Assembly (NCBI RefSeq): GCF_042658845.1
Contig: NZ_JBHSRI010000003.1
Location: 124,001-188,000, forward strand
DNA: 64,000 nucleotides
Direction: 5' to 3'
Source: Paenisporosarcina macmurdoensis
GTDB lineage: Bacteria > Bacillota > Bacilli > Bacillales_A > Planococcaceae
The translations under genes were made by a program, and so were the position numbers. The notes below the pieces were generated by a model. The model was given only the letters and a program-made list of their open reading frames with translations, did no database searches and was not told the origin of the DNA. The number at the start of each line of letters is the position of its first letter. The stretch's first letter is position 1. This document shows positions 57,149 to 64,000 of this stretch, piece after piece.

Positions 57149-57739
57149 TTGAAGTATTTATCAGCATTCCTTGTCCTTTCATTATTACTACTCACTGGTT
57201 GTACGAAGGAATCAAAAGGCGATGCAATAATTAAAAAGGTAGAGCTGACAAAGTTTGAAGAAGGTCTTGTTAATCTAACGACTGACCATTCCTTTATCTT
57301 TGATTTGGAAATAAATAATGATGAAATCACGGAAATGATTGGGACAGTTGATTATTATGAAAATGGGAAACTTGTGCGTCAGGTTTGCAAAATGAGTTCA
57401 GGGATACAACAAGAAAATATTGATGATACGATAAGAGTTGCCTTCATTCAACAACCAGTAAATGAAAATGAGGATAAATGGTTAATATCGACCATGACAG
57501 ACGATGGTCAAACATCTGGATCTTTTAAGAATAATATCGATGGAAAAGAAAGAATGAAATTCGGTTCAACCTCTGAAGGTGTAATTGAAGGTCCCTTGAT
57601 TATTGGAGAAAGTAAAGTAATTGGGGCAATTTCATACTTTGTTAATGGAAGTTCTACTTTTAGTATAAAAACAAAAGAAGATATAAAAAGAGCCACTGAT
57701 TATGAACAAGTGTATCTACTATCTGTTGAATTAAAATAA
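57149..57739 (+). CDS. Lipoprotein of unknown function
   Basis: 196 residues from a TTG at 57149, with GTGGGG 7 bases upstream; an ATG at 57086 is in frame but lacks a site and would spoil the signal peptide. Lipobox LTGC. The mature protein is beta-rich, with two halves (EMIGTVDYYENGKLVRQ and AISYFVNGSSTFSIKT), an arrangement of a sandwich-like fold. No catalytic motif is visible. I do not recognise the family. Confidence 0.7.
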   Translation: MKYLSAFLVLSLLLLTGCTKESKGDAIIKKVELTKFEEGLVNLTTDHSFIFDLEINNDEITEMIGTVDYYENGKLVRQVCKMSSGIQQENIDDTIRVAFIQQPVNENEDKWLISTMTDDGQTSGSFKNNIDGKERMKFGSTSEGVIEGPLIIGESKVIGAISYFVNGSSTFSIKTKEDIKRATDYEQVYLLSVELK

Positions 57740-57769
57740 ACTCTAGGAAACCAAACCTATAGATAGAAA

Positions 57770-57800
57770 AAATGAGCGGTGACTATGTCATCGCTCATTT
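57770..57800. terminator. Bidirectional terminator
   Basis: AAATGAGCGGTGAC pairs with GTCATCGCTCATTT (one wobble or mismatch) around a 3-base loop; between convergent genes. Confidence 0.8.
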
Positions 57801-57822
57801 CCCATTTCTGCTATTTGATTAT

Positions 57823-58338
57823 TTAAATATCATTCAAAACTTCCAAAGTTTCTAAAACATGTTCAAGGAAATCTTCAATGTCATCCATATGCTTCTCATT
57901 AATTTTATGAGTAAATGCCACTTCAATGGTGTTTAAGTATCTTGAGGCTTCTTGTCCGTATAAGTAGCTCAGTGTTTGAGTTAGCTGGACGTCAGATTCC
58001 CAAATCTCTGTTAGGGCTTGCTCAATCTTTTTACACTGATCAGTTACATTTTGAACACGTTTGTTAAAGCGTAATACCAGGGTACAACCAGGATTCTTCC
58101 CAGGTGTCTCCAATATCTCCGCTGACAAATCTTCTATAGAAGCTTCTAATACAATTTCCGCTGTCACGTCTTGTTGATCGATGAGTGTAAATTGAATGGC
58201 AAAATCTCTGGCCATAACGGAGAGGTCCATTCGATCAACCCGGTTCGTAATATTAATTTTGGGGATTACATTGTGTAGGTCATACACATGATTTTCAAAA
58301 GATACTTTTAAATTCTCAAAAATGGTTGGATCATACAT
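57823..58338 (-). CDS. Conserved-looking protein of unknown function
   Basis: 171 residues, cytoplasmic, mixed alpha/beta. It begins MYDPTIFENLKVSFENHVYDL, has a central beta part (MARDFAIQFTLIDQQDVTAEIVLEAS), TLVLRFNKRVQNVTDQCKKIEQALTEIW and a long C-terminal acidic helix. No signal peptide or motif recognised. It lies 82 bases downstream of the Nudix gene in the same direction, so co-transcription is possible. Confidence 0.65.
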   Translation of the reverse strand: MYDPTIFENLKVSFENHVYDLHNVIPKINITNRVDRMDLSVMARDFAIQFTLIDQQDVTAEIVLEASIEDLSAEILETPGKNPGCTLVLRFNKRVQNVTDQCKKIEQALTEIWESDVQLTQTLSYLYGQEASRYLNTIEVAFTHKINEKHMDDIEDFLEHVLETLEVLNDI

Positions 58339-58420
58339 ATAGATTCCTCCAATTTATATCCCTTGATTTTTTCCCCTACTTACAGGAAGTATATCATTGA
58401 AGGTTGATTGATATGCGTAC

Positions 58421-59041
58421 CTATTCTTTTTTTAAGGTATCGATAAAATGTTTTAACACCCGTGCCGTTAATCCCCAGATTGTATACTGCTCATAGTCAT
58501 AAAACCATTCCTCTATAGATCGTGGTCTCCATTGGTAATGATTGCCGTTCGCAATTTTATCGTAAGGGAAATCGGTTAGGGGCATGGGTTGCATGGGAAC
58601 CAAATGTTTATATGGCTGATGATTTAATAGCCAGTCGACTGGCACTGTGAATACTTTCTCTACTTCTACTTTGTTTAGTTGATAATTCAGATGGTCATCG
58701 ATAATACCGACAAATGGATAAACAACAAATGACGACGTTGGTATAAATGCGCTCATCTGACCCAAAATGCGGATGCTCGAGGGATCAACACCTAACTCTT
58801 CATGCGTTTCACGGATGGCTGCGTCTACTGGAGATGCATCTGTTGGATCAATTCTCCCGCCTGGAAAACTGATATCACCTGGCTGTTTCCTCATTGTAAG
58901 TGAACGAACTTCAAAAAGGACATGCCACTCTTCATTCACTTGAACAAGCGGAATCAAAACCGCCGAACGCATCGCCGTTTCCTCTCCAATAAAAAGAGGT
59001 TGATTTTGAGTTAACCCATTCTTGATTTTTTCCAAGTCCAT
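58421..59041 (-). CDS. Nudix CoA pyrophosphatase (NudL/YeaB-like)
   Basis: 206 residues from the ATG at 59041; the ATG at 59056 sits within the GGGGGG binding site. The Nudix box is visible as GGRIDPTDASPVDAAIRETHEELGV, with Arg-Glu and Glu-Glu metal ligands. It is preceded by MRKQPGDISFPGG, the extra motif of the CoA-hydrolysing subfamily. It should split coenzyme A or its derivatives into phosphopantetheine and 3',5'-ADP. Cytoplasmic. Confidence 0.85.
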   Translation of the reverse strand: MDLEKIKNGLTQNQPLFIGEETAMRSAVLIPLVQVNEEWHVLFEVRSLTMRKQPGDISFPGGRIDPTDASPVDAAIRETHEELGVDPSSIRILGQMSAFIPTSSFVVYPFVGIIDDHLNYQLNKVEVEKVFTVPVDWLLNHQPYKHLVPMQPMPLTDFPYDKIANGNHYQWRPRSIEEWFYDYEQYTIWGLTARVLKHFIDTLKKE

Positions 59042-59166
59042 AAGATAACCCCCCATCGTCTAGTTTCATATACTCCTATGGTAGCATGAAAAAAATTCGA
59101 ATGATAAAAGAAGATGCTAATTCAAATTTAAGTTAGTCGCACAACTTAAATTCCCAAAAATTTTCA

Positions 59167-60219
59167 CTACAACCCAGTCGAAGAAAACAGGACAATCCTC
59201 CATCCATCAGGATCTTCGATTGTAATTCCGGCATTATCCCAATAAGGATTTTCCGCTTCAACTTCTGGATACCCCATCTCCTCTAACCTGCTTGTTACCT
59301 TATTCATTACATCCCAACTCGGTAAATAAAAAACGAGCAAATTGTCTTTGGTTGGAGCGGGGCAAGGTGAACCTACTTCATGAGCCGTAAACTCTAGATG
59401 AAAATTCGTGTCAGGTAGCCCATACATCACACCATCATAGCCATTATGTTGCCAGAACTCACCGACTCTTTGCAGTCCCAATCCTGTTTCATAAAATTCA
59501 ATAATCTTGTCTAATTGATCTGTCGGTCTTGCGATTCTCATCTGAACCACAGGCATTTCCCTGGACCATGACTTTTTCAATTTCACGGTAAAGGGTAAAC
59601 TTGAATGCTTCAAAACTTGGTAAGTATCTCCCTCTACTTCAACCACAATTGGATGAATCGTAGCTGGTCTATCTGTCGGGTACCAGTTACGACCTTCTTT
59701 CACCAAAACAAAAGTTCCAAGCTCATCCCCATAAAAGCGAAACGTATCAGATTCAGCAGGATTCACATTGTTGATAGGTGTTAGAAACTCACTCATGTCT
59801 TCAACACTTGCAGAAGGAACTCCGATTTCACAAACATCAACCCACCCGTGAGTTTCTTTCTCCTCAGGAATCTCCCGCTCTAAAATCTCGACAATATTGC
59901 CGTCAGGATCATGAAAATATACTTGTTTCCCTTTCCAATACCGACTCAAGTTCCCTTCGGAATCAGCTAAAAAATTCATGTTCTCATCTTTCATTTTCCT
60001 CAACATATACTCATAGAAAGAAAGAGTAGTTCTTAAAGCAAAGTGATATAAGTGAGCTTCATCAGTGCTAGATTGTTGAAACGTAATATGCGTATTCCCA
60101 GCTCTAGCCGTAAAAAAGCTTTCCTTTGCTCTTAAGAGTGGCATCTCCAAAATTTCAGTATAAAACTGTTTCATTTCCTCAACATTTCCTGTCTCCAACA
60201 CTATTCTTAGAATTTTCAT
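59167..60219 (-). CDS. VOC-domain fusion protein with YycE-like C-terminus
   Basis: 350 residues from the ATG at 60219 behind GAGGTG. The N-terminal VOC module (about 1-120: KILRIVLETGNVEEMKQFYTEIL, HITFQQSSTD, YFHDPDGNIVEILERE), a second, less clear VOC half (about 125-215: VDVCEIGVPSASVEDMSEFL, LGTFVLVKEGRNWYP), and a C-terminal module (about 225-350: VVQMRIARPTDQLDKIIEFY, GYDGVMYGLPDTNFHLEFT, PAPTKDNLLVFYLP, IEDPDGWRIVLFS). The last part closely resembles the stand-alone B. subtilis YycE. Probably a metal enzyme or drug-binding protein; substrate unknown. Confidence 0.82.
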   Translation of the reverse strand: MKILRIVLETGNVEEMKQFYTEILEMPLLRAKESFFTARAGNTHITFQQSSTDEAHLYHFALRTTLSFYEYMLRKMKDENMNFLADSEGNLSRYWKGKQVYFHDPDGNIVEILEREIPEEKETHGWVDVCEIGVPSASVEDMSEFLTPINNVNPAESDTFRFYGDELGTFVLVKEGRNWYPTDRPATIHPIVVEVEGDTYQVLKHSSLPFTVKLKKSWSREMPVVQMRIARPTDQLDKIIEFYETGLGLQRVGEFWQHNGYDGVMYGLPDTNFHLEFTAHEVGSPCPAPTKDNLLVFYLPSWDVMNKVTSRLEEMGYPEVEAENPYWDNAGITIEDPDGWRIVLFSSTGL

Positions 60220-60468
60220 GTTCAACACCTCAAGTCAATTTTACAAAACTCTATGACCAAACCCTATGTACTATCGGATGAATGAAATCTACTCCTTTAG
60301 GATGAATGAATAAGTAGTCTCTGTGTGGCAAAACATTTTAGAAGATGTTACCCGAAACATCTAACATCTCTCTTGGATTGAATATTTATCACCTTTCATT
60401 CTTTCAAAGTGGTTGCTATACTATATTCATCTATTTATTTCGAGTCTAGAAGGATTGAGGGTGTAATA

Positions 60469-61698
60469 ATGACAACAGCAAAAACAGCTTCATCTTCACT
60501 GGTCTCCAATCCTGTCTATCCCATCATATTTGCGATAAGTGGAGTCCATCTACTAAATGATTCGCTTCAATCCGTCATACCAGCGATGTTTCCAGTCCTT
60601 GAAAAAGATCTTGGACTGACGTTTACACAATTAGGGCTCATCGCCTTCGCCTTGAATATGGTTGCTTCCGTGCTACAACCGGTTGTCGGTTATTTTAGTG
60701 ATTTAAAACCAAGGCCCTATTCACTTCCATTTGGAATGACACTTTCATTTTTCGGAATGGCAGGCTTAGCGTTTGCCCCGGAGTACTGGATGATTCTTGT
60801 ATCCGTCATTTTCATAGGACTTGGTTCTGCCATTTTCCATCCAGAAGGCTCTCGTGTGTCATTTATGGCAGCAGGACCAAAAAGAGGTCTGTCACAATCC
60901 ATTTATCAAGTGGGTGGAAATACTGGACAAGCTTTAGCCCCACTAATCAGTGCATTTATCTTAGTTCCACTTGGTCAAAAAGGAGCAGCTCTATTTTTAT
61001 TAGTCGCGGCGCTCGGTATTTATATATTAATGAAGATCTCAGCTTGGTATAAAGAACAGTTAGAACAAGAAAAATTATTAAATCGTAAAAGAGTGCTATT
61101 GTCTTCAATGGCCAATTTAACGAAAAAGCAAATAGGTATTGCACTTGGTCTTTTACTAATGATTATTTTCTCCAGGTCCATTTATGTAACGAATATAACC
61201 AGCTTTTATGTCTTTCATTTAATAGAAGCATATGGCTTAACGATTCAAAAAGGCCAGCTCATCATCTTCCTATTTCTAGCAGTTGGAGCTGTAGGGACAT
61301 TTTTCGGAGGTCCGTTGGCAGATAAAATGGGGCGGAAAAATGTCATCGTACTATCGCTTTTAGTCCCTATCCCATTAGCCCTTCTCTTGCCGTATGTACC
61401 ACTACCTGCAGTGATTGTTTTGCTAATACTCATTGGGTTCTTTATTATGTTAAGTTTTTCGGTTACGGTAGTTTATGCACAAGAACTCGTTCCGAGTAAA
61501 ATTGGGACAATGGCAGGGCTAACAGTAGGCTTATCTTTTGGTATGGGGGCAATTGGTGCAGTCGCAATCGGTATATTAATGGACCACATTGGGATCTATC
61601 AGACGATGATCATCATTTCATTGTTACCAATCCTTGGTCTTGTAGGACTTGCACTCCCTCGTGATCAGAAAATGACTTCAGAGCCTATACAAAAGTAA
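60469..61698 (+). CDS. MFS efflux transporter, fosmidomycin-resistance (Fsr) type
   Basis: 409 residues from the ATG at 60469 behind GAGGGTG; an in-frame earlier start at 60409 has no site. Twelve membrane segments. The opening ISGVHLLNDSLQSVIPAMFPVLEKDLGLTFTQLG, QPVVGYFSDLKPRP (loop 2-3), IFHPEGSRVSFMAAGPKRGLSQSIYQVGGNTGQALAPL and GPLADKMGRKNVI match the Fsr family. It likely exports fosmidomycin-like or other small drugs by proton antiport. Monocistronic with terminator. Confidence 0.88.
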   Translation: MTTAKTASSSLVSNPVYPIIFAISGVHLLNDSLQSVIPAMFPVLEKDLGLTFTQLGLIAFALNMVASVLQPVVGYFSDLKPRPYSLPFGMTLSFFGMAGLAFAPEYWMILVSVIFIGLGSAIFHPEGSRVSFMAAGPKRGLSQSIYQVGGNTGQALAPLISAFILVPLGQKGAALFLLVAALGIYILMKISAWYKEQLEQEKLLNRKRVLLSSMANLTKKQIGIALGLLLMIIFSRSIYVTNITSFYVFHLIEAYGLTIQKGQLIIFLFLAVGAVGTFFGGPLADKMGRKNVIVLSLLVPIPLALLLPYVPLPAVIVLLILIGFFIMLSFSVTVVYAQELVPSKIGTMAGLTVGLSFGMGAIGAVAIGILMDHIGIYQTMIIISLLPILGLVGLALPRDQKMTSEPIQK

Positions 61699-61718
61699 TG
61701 AATGAGCAAGCAATATAG

Positions 61719-61755
61719 AAGACACCACCAATCGACAGTTGATTGGTGGTGTCTT
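61719..61755. terminator. Terminator of the MFS gene
   Basis: 15-bp perfect stem AAGACACCACCAATC/GATTGGTGGTGTCTT with T run. Confidence 0.9.
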
Positions 61756-61835
61756 TTGGTTTAATAAATTGTTAAAGTAGCAGTTTCCTTTTACAAGAGA
61801 ATCTCTCTAAATCTAACTATCTAAATCGGTTCCTC

Positions 61836-62858
61836 CTAACTTCTAGTTCCTCCCACAATTTCTTTTAATTCAATTCGACGACTTTCTTTATGGGACAAAG
61901 CCGCGGCTTCATTTATTAGTGTCAAATTAATCACATCTTCTTTCGTAATTGTGGATACAGTTCCATCTTTAATTATCGCTACCCACTGTTCCAATGGCAT
62001 TGGTAAAGATGGCTTTAGTTCTACAGGATTTATCCATACTCCTTCTTCTAGCTGACTACTTTTCAAACGAATATGTTCATCTTCAATTAGCAGTGTTCCT
62101 TCTGTCCCATAAAGTTCTAACTGAAACGGACTTCCATTTGATAAAAAACTAGTCTCAATAACACCGAGTGCACCAGATTCATACTCTAGTAACACAACAG
62201 CGCTATCATCCACTCCTAGATTATTTGTTTGCTGCAACCGCGCGTGTAGGGCTTGTGCTTTTCCAGCTAAACGATTAGTCAAATAAATCGGGTGTGCCCC
62301 AAGATCAATTAATGAACCTCCACCACATTGTTCCTTATCAAAAAATCGTTCAGGCAACCATCCTTGTGTTTCCCCCTCATTTGTTGGCACGGCTCCATTA
62401 TGAGCAACTCGACAACGAACCATTGTCAATTTACCAAGCCATCCTTTGTCCACTACATTTTGAGCATATAAATAATAATCCATTGTTAACCTAGGTAAAG
62501 AAACCATTAGATTAACCCCTTGTGCTTTGACTGTATCAAAAATTTCCTCACAGTCTTTGACGGAAAATGCCAACACCTTTTCAGTGAAAATATGTTTTTT
62601 ATTTTTTGCTGCAGCAAGAATGATTTCTTTATGGAGATTCGTAGGTGTAGTGACAACAATAGCATCTATGGAAGGGTTTGCTAGAACTGATTGTAAGTCT
62701 TGTTCAAACGGTACACCCAGCTCCTCTGCCCATTTTCTACCACGCTCTATATCTTCGTCCCATACAAGTTGGACGGAAAGGTGTTCGTTTTCCCTTATCT
62801 CTATTTCATAATCATCAGCATGTACATGCCATCTACTTAATAATGCAACATTTATCAT
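61836..62858 (-). CDS. Gfo/Idh/MocA-family oxidoreductase
   Basis: 340 residues. N-terminal Rossmann domain: the glycine-rich loop is atypical (NVALLSRWHVHADDY), then DAIVVTTPTNLHKEII and HIFTEKVLAFSVKDCEEI with the conserved Glu-Lys. C-terminal domain with GGGSLIDLGAHPIYLT (catalytic His of the family) and GTEGTLLIED. NAD(P)-dependent dehydrogenases of this family act on sugars, inositols or related polyols. It stands alone. The odd nucleotide loop (usual G-x-G-x-x-G/A missing) makes cofactor use uncertain. Confidence 0.85.
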   Translation of the reverse strand: MINVALLSRWHVHADDYEIEIRENEHLSVQLVWDEDIERGRKWAEELGVPFEQDLQSVLANPSIDAIVVTTPTNLHKEIILAAAKNKKHIFTEKVLAFSVKDCEEIFDTVKAQGVNLMVSLPRLTMDYYLYAQNVVDKGWLGKLTMVRCRVAHNGAVPTNEGETQGWLPERFFDKEQCGGGSLIDLGAHPIYLTNRLAGKAQALHARLQQTNNLGVDDSAVVLLEYESGALGVIETSFLSNGSPFQLELYGTEGTLLIEDEHIRLKSSQLEEGVWINPVELKPSLPMPLEQWVAIIKDGTVSTITKEDVINLTLINEAAALSHKESRRIELKEIVGGTRS

Positions 62859-62993
62859 TATAGTTCCTCCTTAATATAATCAGGATTAGACTCGTTAAGA
62901 AGCCTTTAAGTAATCATTCATTGTTGGTACCTGTGCATTTTTGACGGTAAAGTGCCACCCATAAATCTGTGTGCATCAAAGTTTTTCCTGAGT

Positions 62994-63518
62994 TTATTGA
63001 TTCAGGATGCGCAGATAAGCCTTCCATGGTCCAACATCTTCTGTATACCGTTTTGCCATCACTCTGGCAATTTGCGATATATGATCGAGGTCATGTGCAA
63101 CCCATGTTGATAGTTGTTCTCTAAGTTTCACACTTCCAAATTCAGGATGTAAACCCATTTTTCCTAAATCTATAGGAGAATTAATTAAACTTCCTAACCT
63201 TTCTAGGCTATTCATACGGAGTTCTGTAAACTCATTAAGTAATTGTTCAATTGTTTTCTCAGTATTTTGGTGAAGTTGACTAAAGCGATCAAATACCGGG
63301 AAGGTTTCCGTTTCTCCCTTAGAAATAATTATTTCTATTCGTGGAATCCAATTATATTTTTCCCCTTCGATAAGGTGACCAATTACATCAAATGCATTCC
63401 AAGTTGCTTCTCCTTCGTCACAAACAGTCCATGAATTCGATAATCCAAAAAGCAAATTACTAAGTACTGTTGGTGTACGTTCGAGTATTTCAATTGCCTC
63501 ATCAATTTGAAACTTCAT
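62994..63518 (-). CDS. DinB/DfsB-family protein
   Basis: 174 residues from the ATG at 63518, behind GGGAGG (a longer frame to 63548 is out of reach of the site). It begins KFQIDEAIEILERTPTVLSNLL; WNAFDVIGHLIEGEKYNWIPRI provides the first metal His, and LSTWVAHDLDHISQIARVMAKRY the C-terminal His pair. Four-helix bundle, probable metal-dependent transferase. Downstream of the 63552 gene by 33 bases, so possibly in an operon with it. Different subfamily from the 56069 copy. Confidence 0.87.
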   Translation of the reverse strand: MKFQIDEAIEILERTPTVLSNLLFGLSNSWTVCDEGEATWNAFDVIGHLIEGEKYNWIPRIEIIISKGETETFPVFDRFSQLHQNTEKTIEQLLNEFTELRMNSLERLGSLINSPIDLGKMGLHPEFGSVKLREQLSTWVAHDLDHISQIARVMAKRYTEDVGPWKAYLRILNQ

Positions 63519-63551
63519 AATGATAGCCTCCCTTTTTAGATAGTGCATTTC

Positions 63552-64000
63552 TTATTTTTCTAAGACTATAATGCGTTTAGCAATTTCTCCTGTTTTCTCT
63601 GGTCCATTTCCAGACTTCCAAACAGCTATCTTGTTACCTTTTACCAATTCGCCCTCAAACTTTGTTCCATTTGAAGACAGCCAGTGGACATCAAGGCTTT
63701 GACTGTCTTTCCAGTCTATGGCTTCTTTTTTTGTTATGTTTTCCACAATAGCAATTACTTGTTTTTCTTCATTAATCTCTACAATATAACCGATAATTAA
63801 AGGTTCTTCAGTGATGATTTCTGTTAATGGTAAAGGTGATATTGCAATCAAATCGCTTAAAGTTTGGGCATTTACTTTATCTAGTCTTCCATAGGCATTT
63901 TCATCGCTGACAGTAATGGTTGCATTTCCTCCTGTTTCAAACCAAATGGAGTATTCAAAAATTCTCTCTGGCATATTTTTATCCCAGTTGAAAAATAAAT
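63552..64000 (-). CDS. Protein of unknown function, probably incomplete at window edge
   Basis: An ATG at 63974 would give 140 residues, but it has only a weak binding site and the frame stays open to the edge (upstream residues Leu-Phe-Phe-Asn-Trp-Asp-Lys-Asn), so the true start may lie outside. The protein has two similar-looking beta-rich halves with IFEYSIWFETGGNATITVSDENAYGRL, EINEEKQVIAIVENITKKEAIDW and GNKIAVWKSGNGPEKTGEIAKR. No motif or membrane segment seen, and I do not recognise it. Confidence 0.6.
   Translation of the reverse strand, partial: LFFNWDKNMPERIFEYSIWFETGGNATITVSDENAYGRLDKVNAQTLSDLIAISPLPLTEIITEEPLIIGYIVEINEEKQVIAIVENITKKEAIDWKDSQSLDVHWLSSNGTKFEGELVKGNKIAVWKSGNGPEKTGEIAKRIIVLEK

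Noticed and set aside
1..64000. CRISPR arrays, tRNA or rRNA genes, insertion sequence transposases, prophage genes, riboswitches
   Set aside because: Looked for on both strands by eye and none was convincing; a computational search (tRNAscan, Rfam, ISfinder) would be needed to exclude small or divergent examples.

Overview
The window comes from a low-GC, endospore-forming Gram-positive bacterium of the Bacillales. The best guess is Planococcaceae (Sporosarcina, Paenisporosarcina, Psychrobacillus or a relative). The reasons are strong GGAGG-type ribosome binding sites with frequent TTG/GTG starts, a cwlJ spore-germination hydrolase, many lipoproteins with close Bacillus subtilis counterparts (YflT, YdgI/YdgJ, YdhK, YunD, YycE-like), sigma-B-like promoters and a perfect CcpA cre box. 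A cell-wall-anchored ice-binding protein suggests a cold-adapted lifestyle; that is inference. No rRNA, tRNA, CRISPR array, prophage or transposase gene was seen.

Region 1-17.6 kb is ordinary chromosomal content: the N-terminal part of a NaChBac-type sodium channel at the left edge, a threonine-aldolase-like PLP enzyme, hemolysin III, a GlcD-type FAD oxidase, a YflT stress protein behind a sigma-B promoter, a SurA/PrsA-like lipoprotein without a PPIase domain, a MarR-nitroreductase-monooxygenase operon with a visible operator, a patatin, an orphan PAS sensor kinase, a TsdA-like dihaem cytochrome c, YdhK, a membrane-cupredoxin fusion, cwlJ and a HAD phosphatase. Two copies of a dispersed GC-rich repeat lie at 3.97-4.44 kb and a third at 24.5 kb.

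Region 17.7-29.4 kb holds an RND/MMPL exporter split into two overlapping reading frames plus its TetR regulator, with a palindromic operator just downstream of the promoter. It also has an isolated dnaN (probably a second sliding clamp), YunD, a methyltransferase, an LRR-TraB/GumN lipoprotein and two alpha/beta hydrolases.

Region 29.5-40.7 kb is the surface-structure island. A class D sortase lies in an operon with its likely substrate, a DUF3494 ice-binding protein ending in LPDTS, under a consensus promoter overlapped by a palindrome. Next comes a complete monoderm Tad/Flp pilus operon: flp, tadV, tadE, a TadG-like gene, cpaB, cpaE, tadA, tadB and tadC. The 52-codon flp gene comes first and is separated from the rest by a terminator-like hairpin.

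Region 40.9-45.3 kb has small enzymes, tandemly duplicated small membrane proteins, a 39-aa membrane peptide gene and a frameshifted acetyltransferase. Region 45.4-54.7 kb is a sugar-uptake and sensing locus: a lipoprotein, ATPase and permease ABC transporter under a cre box, followed by a membrane-anchored sensor binding protein, a LytS/YesM-type kinase, a YesN-type regulator and a second sugar-binding lipoprotein. This has the layout of the XylFII-LytS-YesN system. Region 54.9-64 kb returns to housekeeping and accessory genes (SRPBCC, GNAT, two DinB proteins, Nudix CoA pyrophosphatase, a triple-VOC-like fusion with a YycE-like C-terminus, an Fsr-like MFS pump, Gfo/Idh/MocA) and includes a full-length paralog of a small gene seen at 6.1 kb with an internal deletion.
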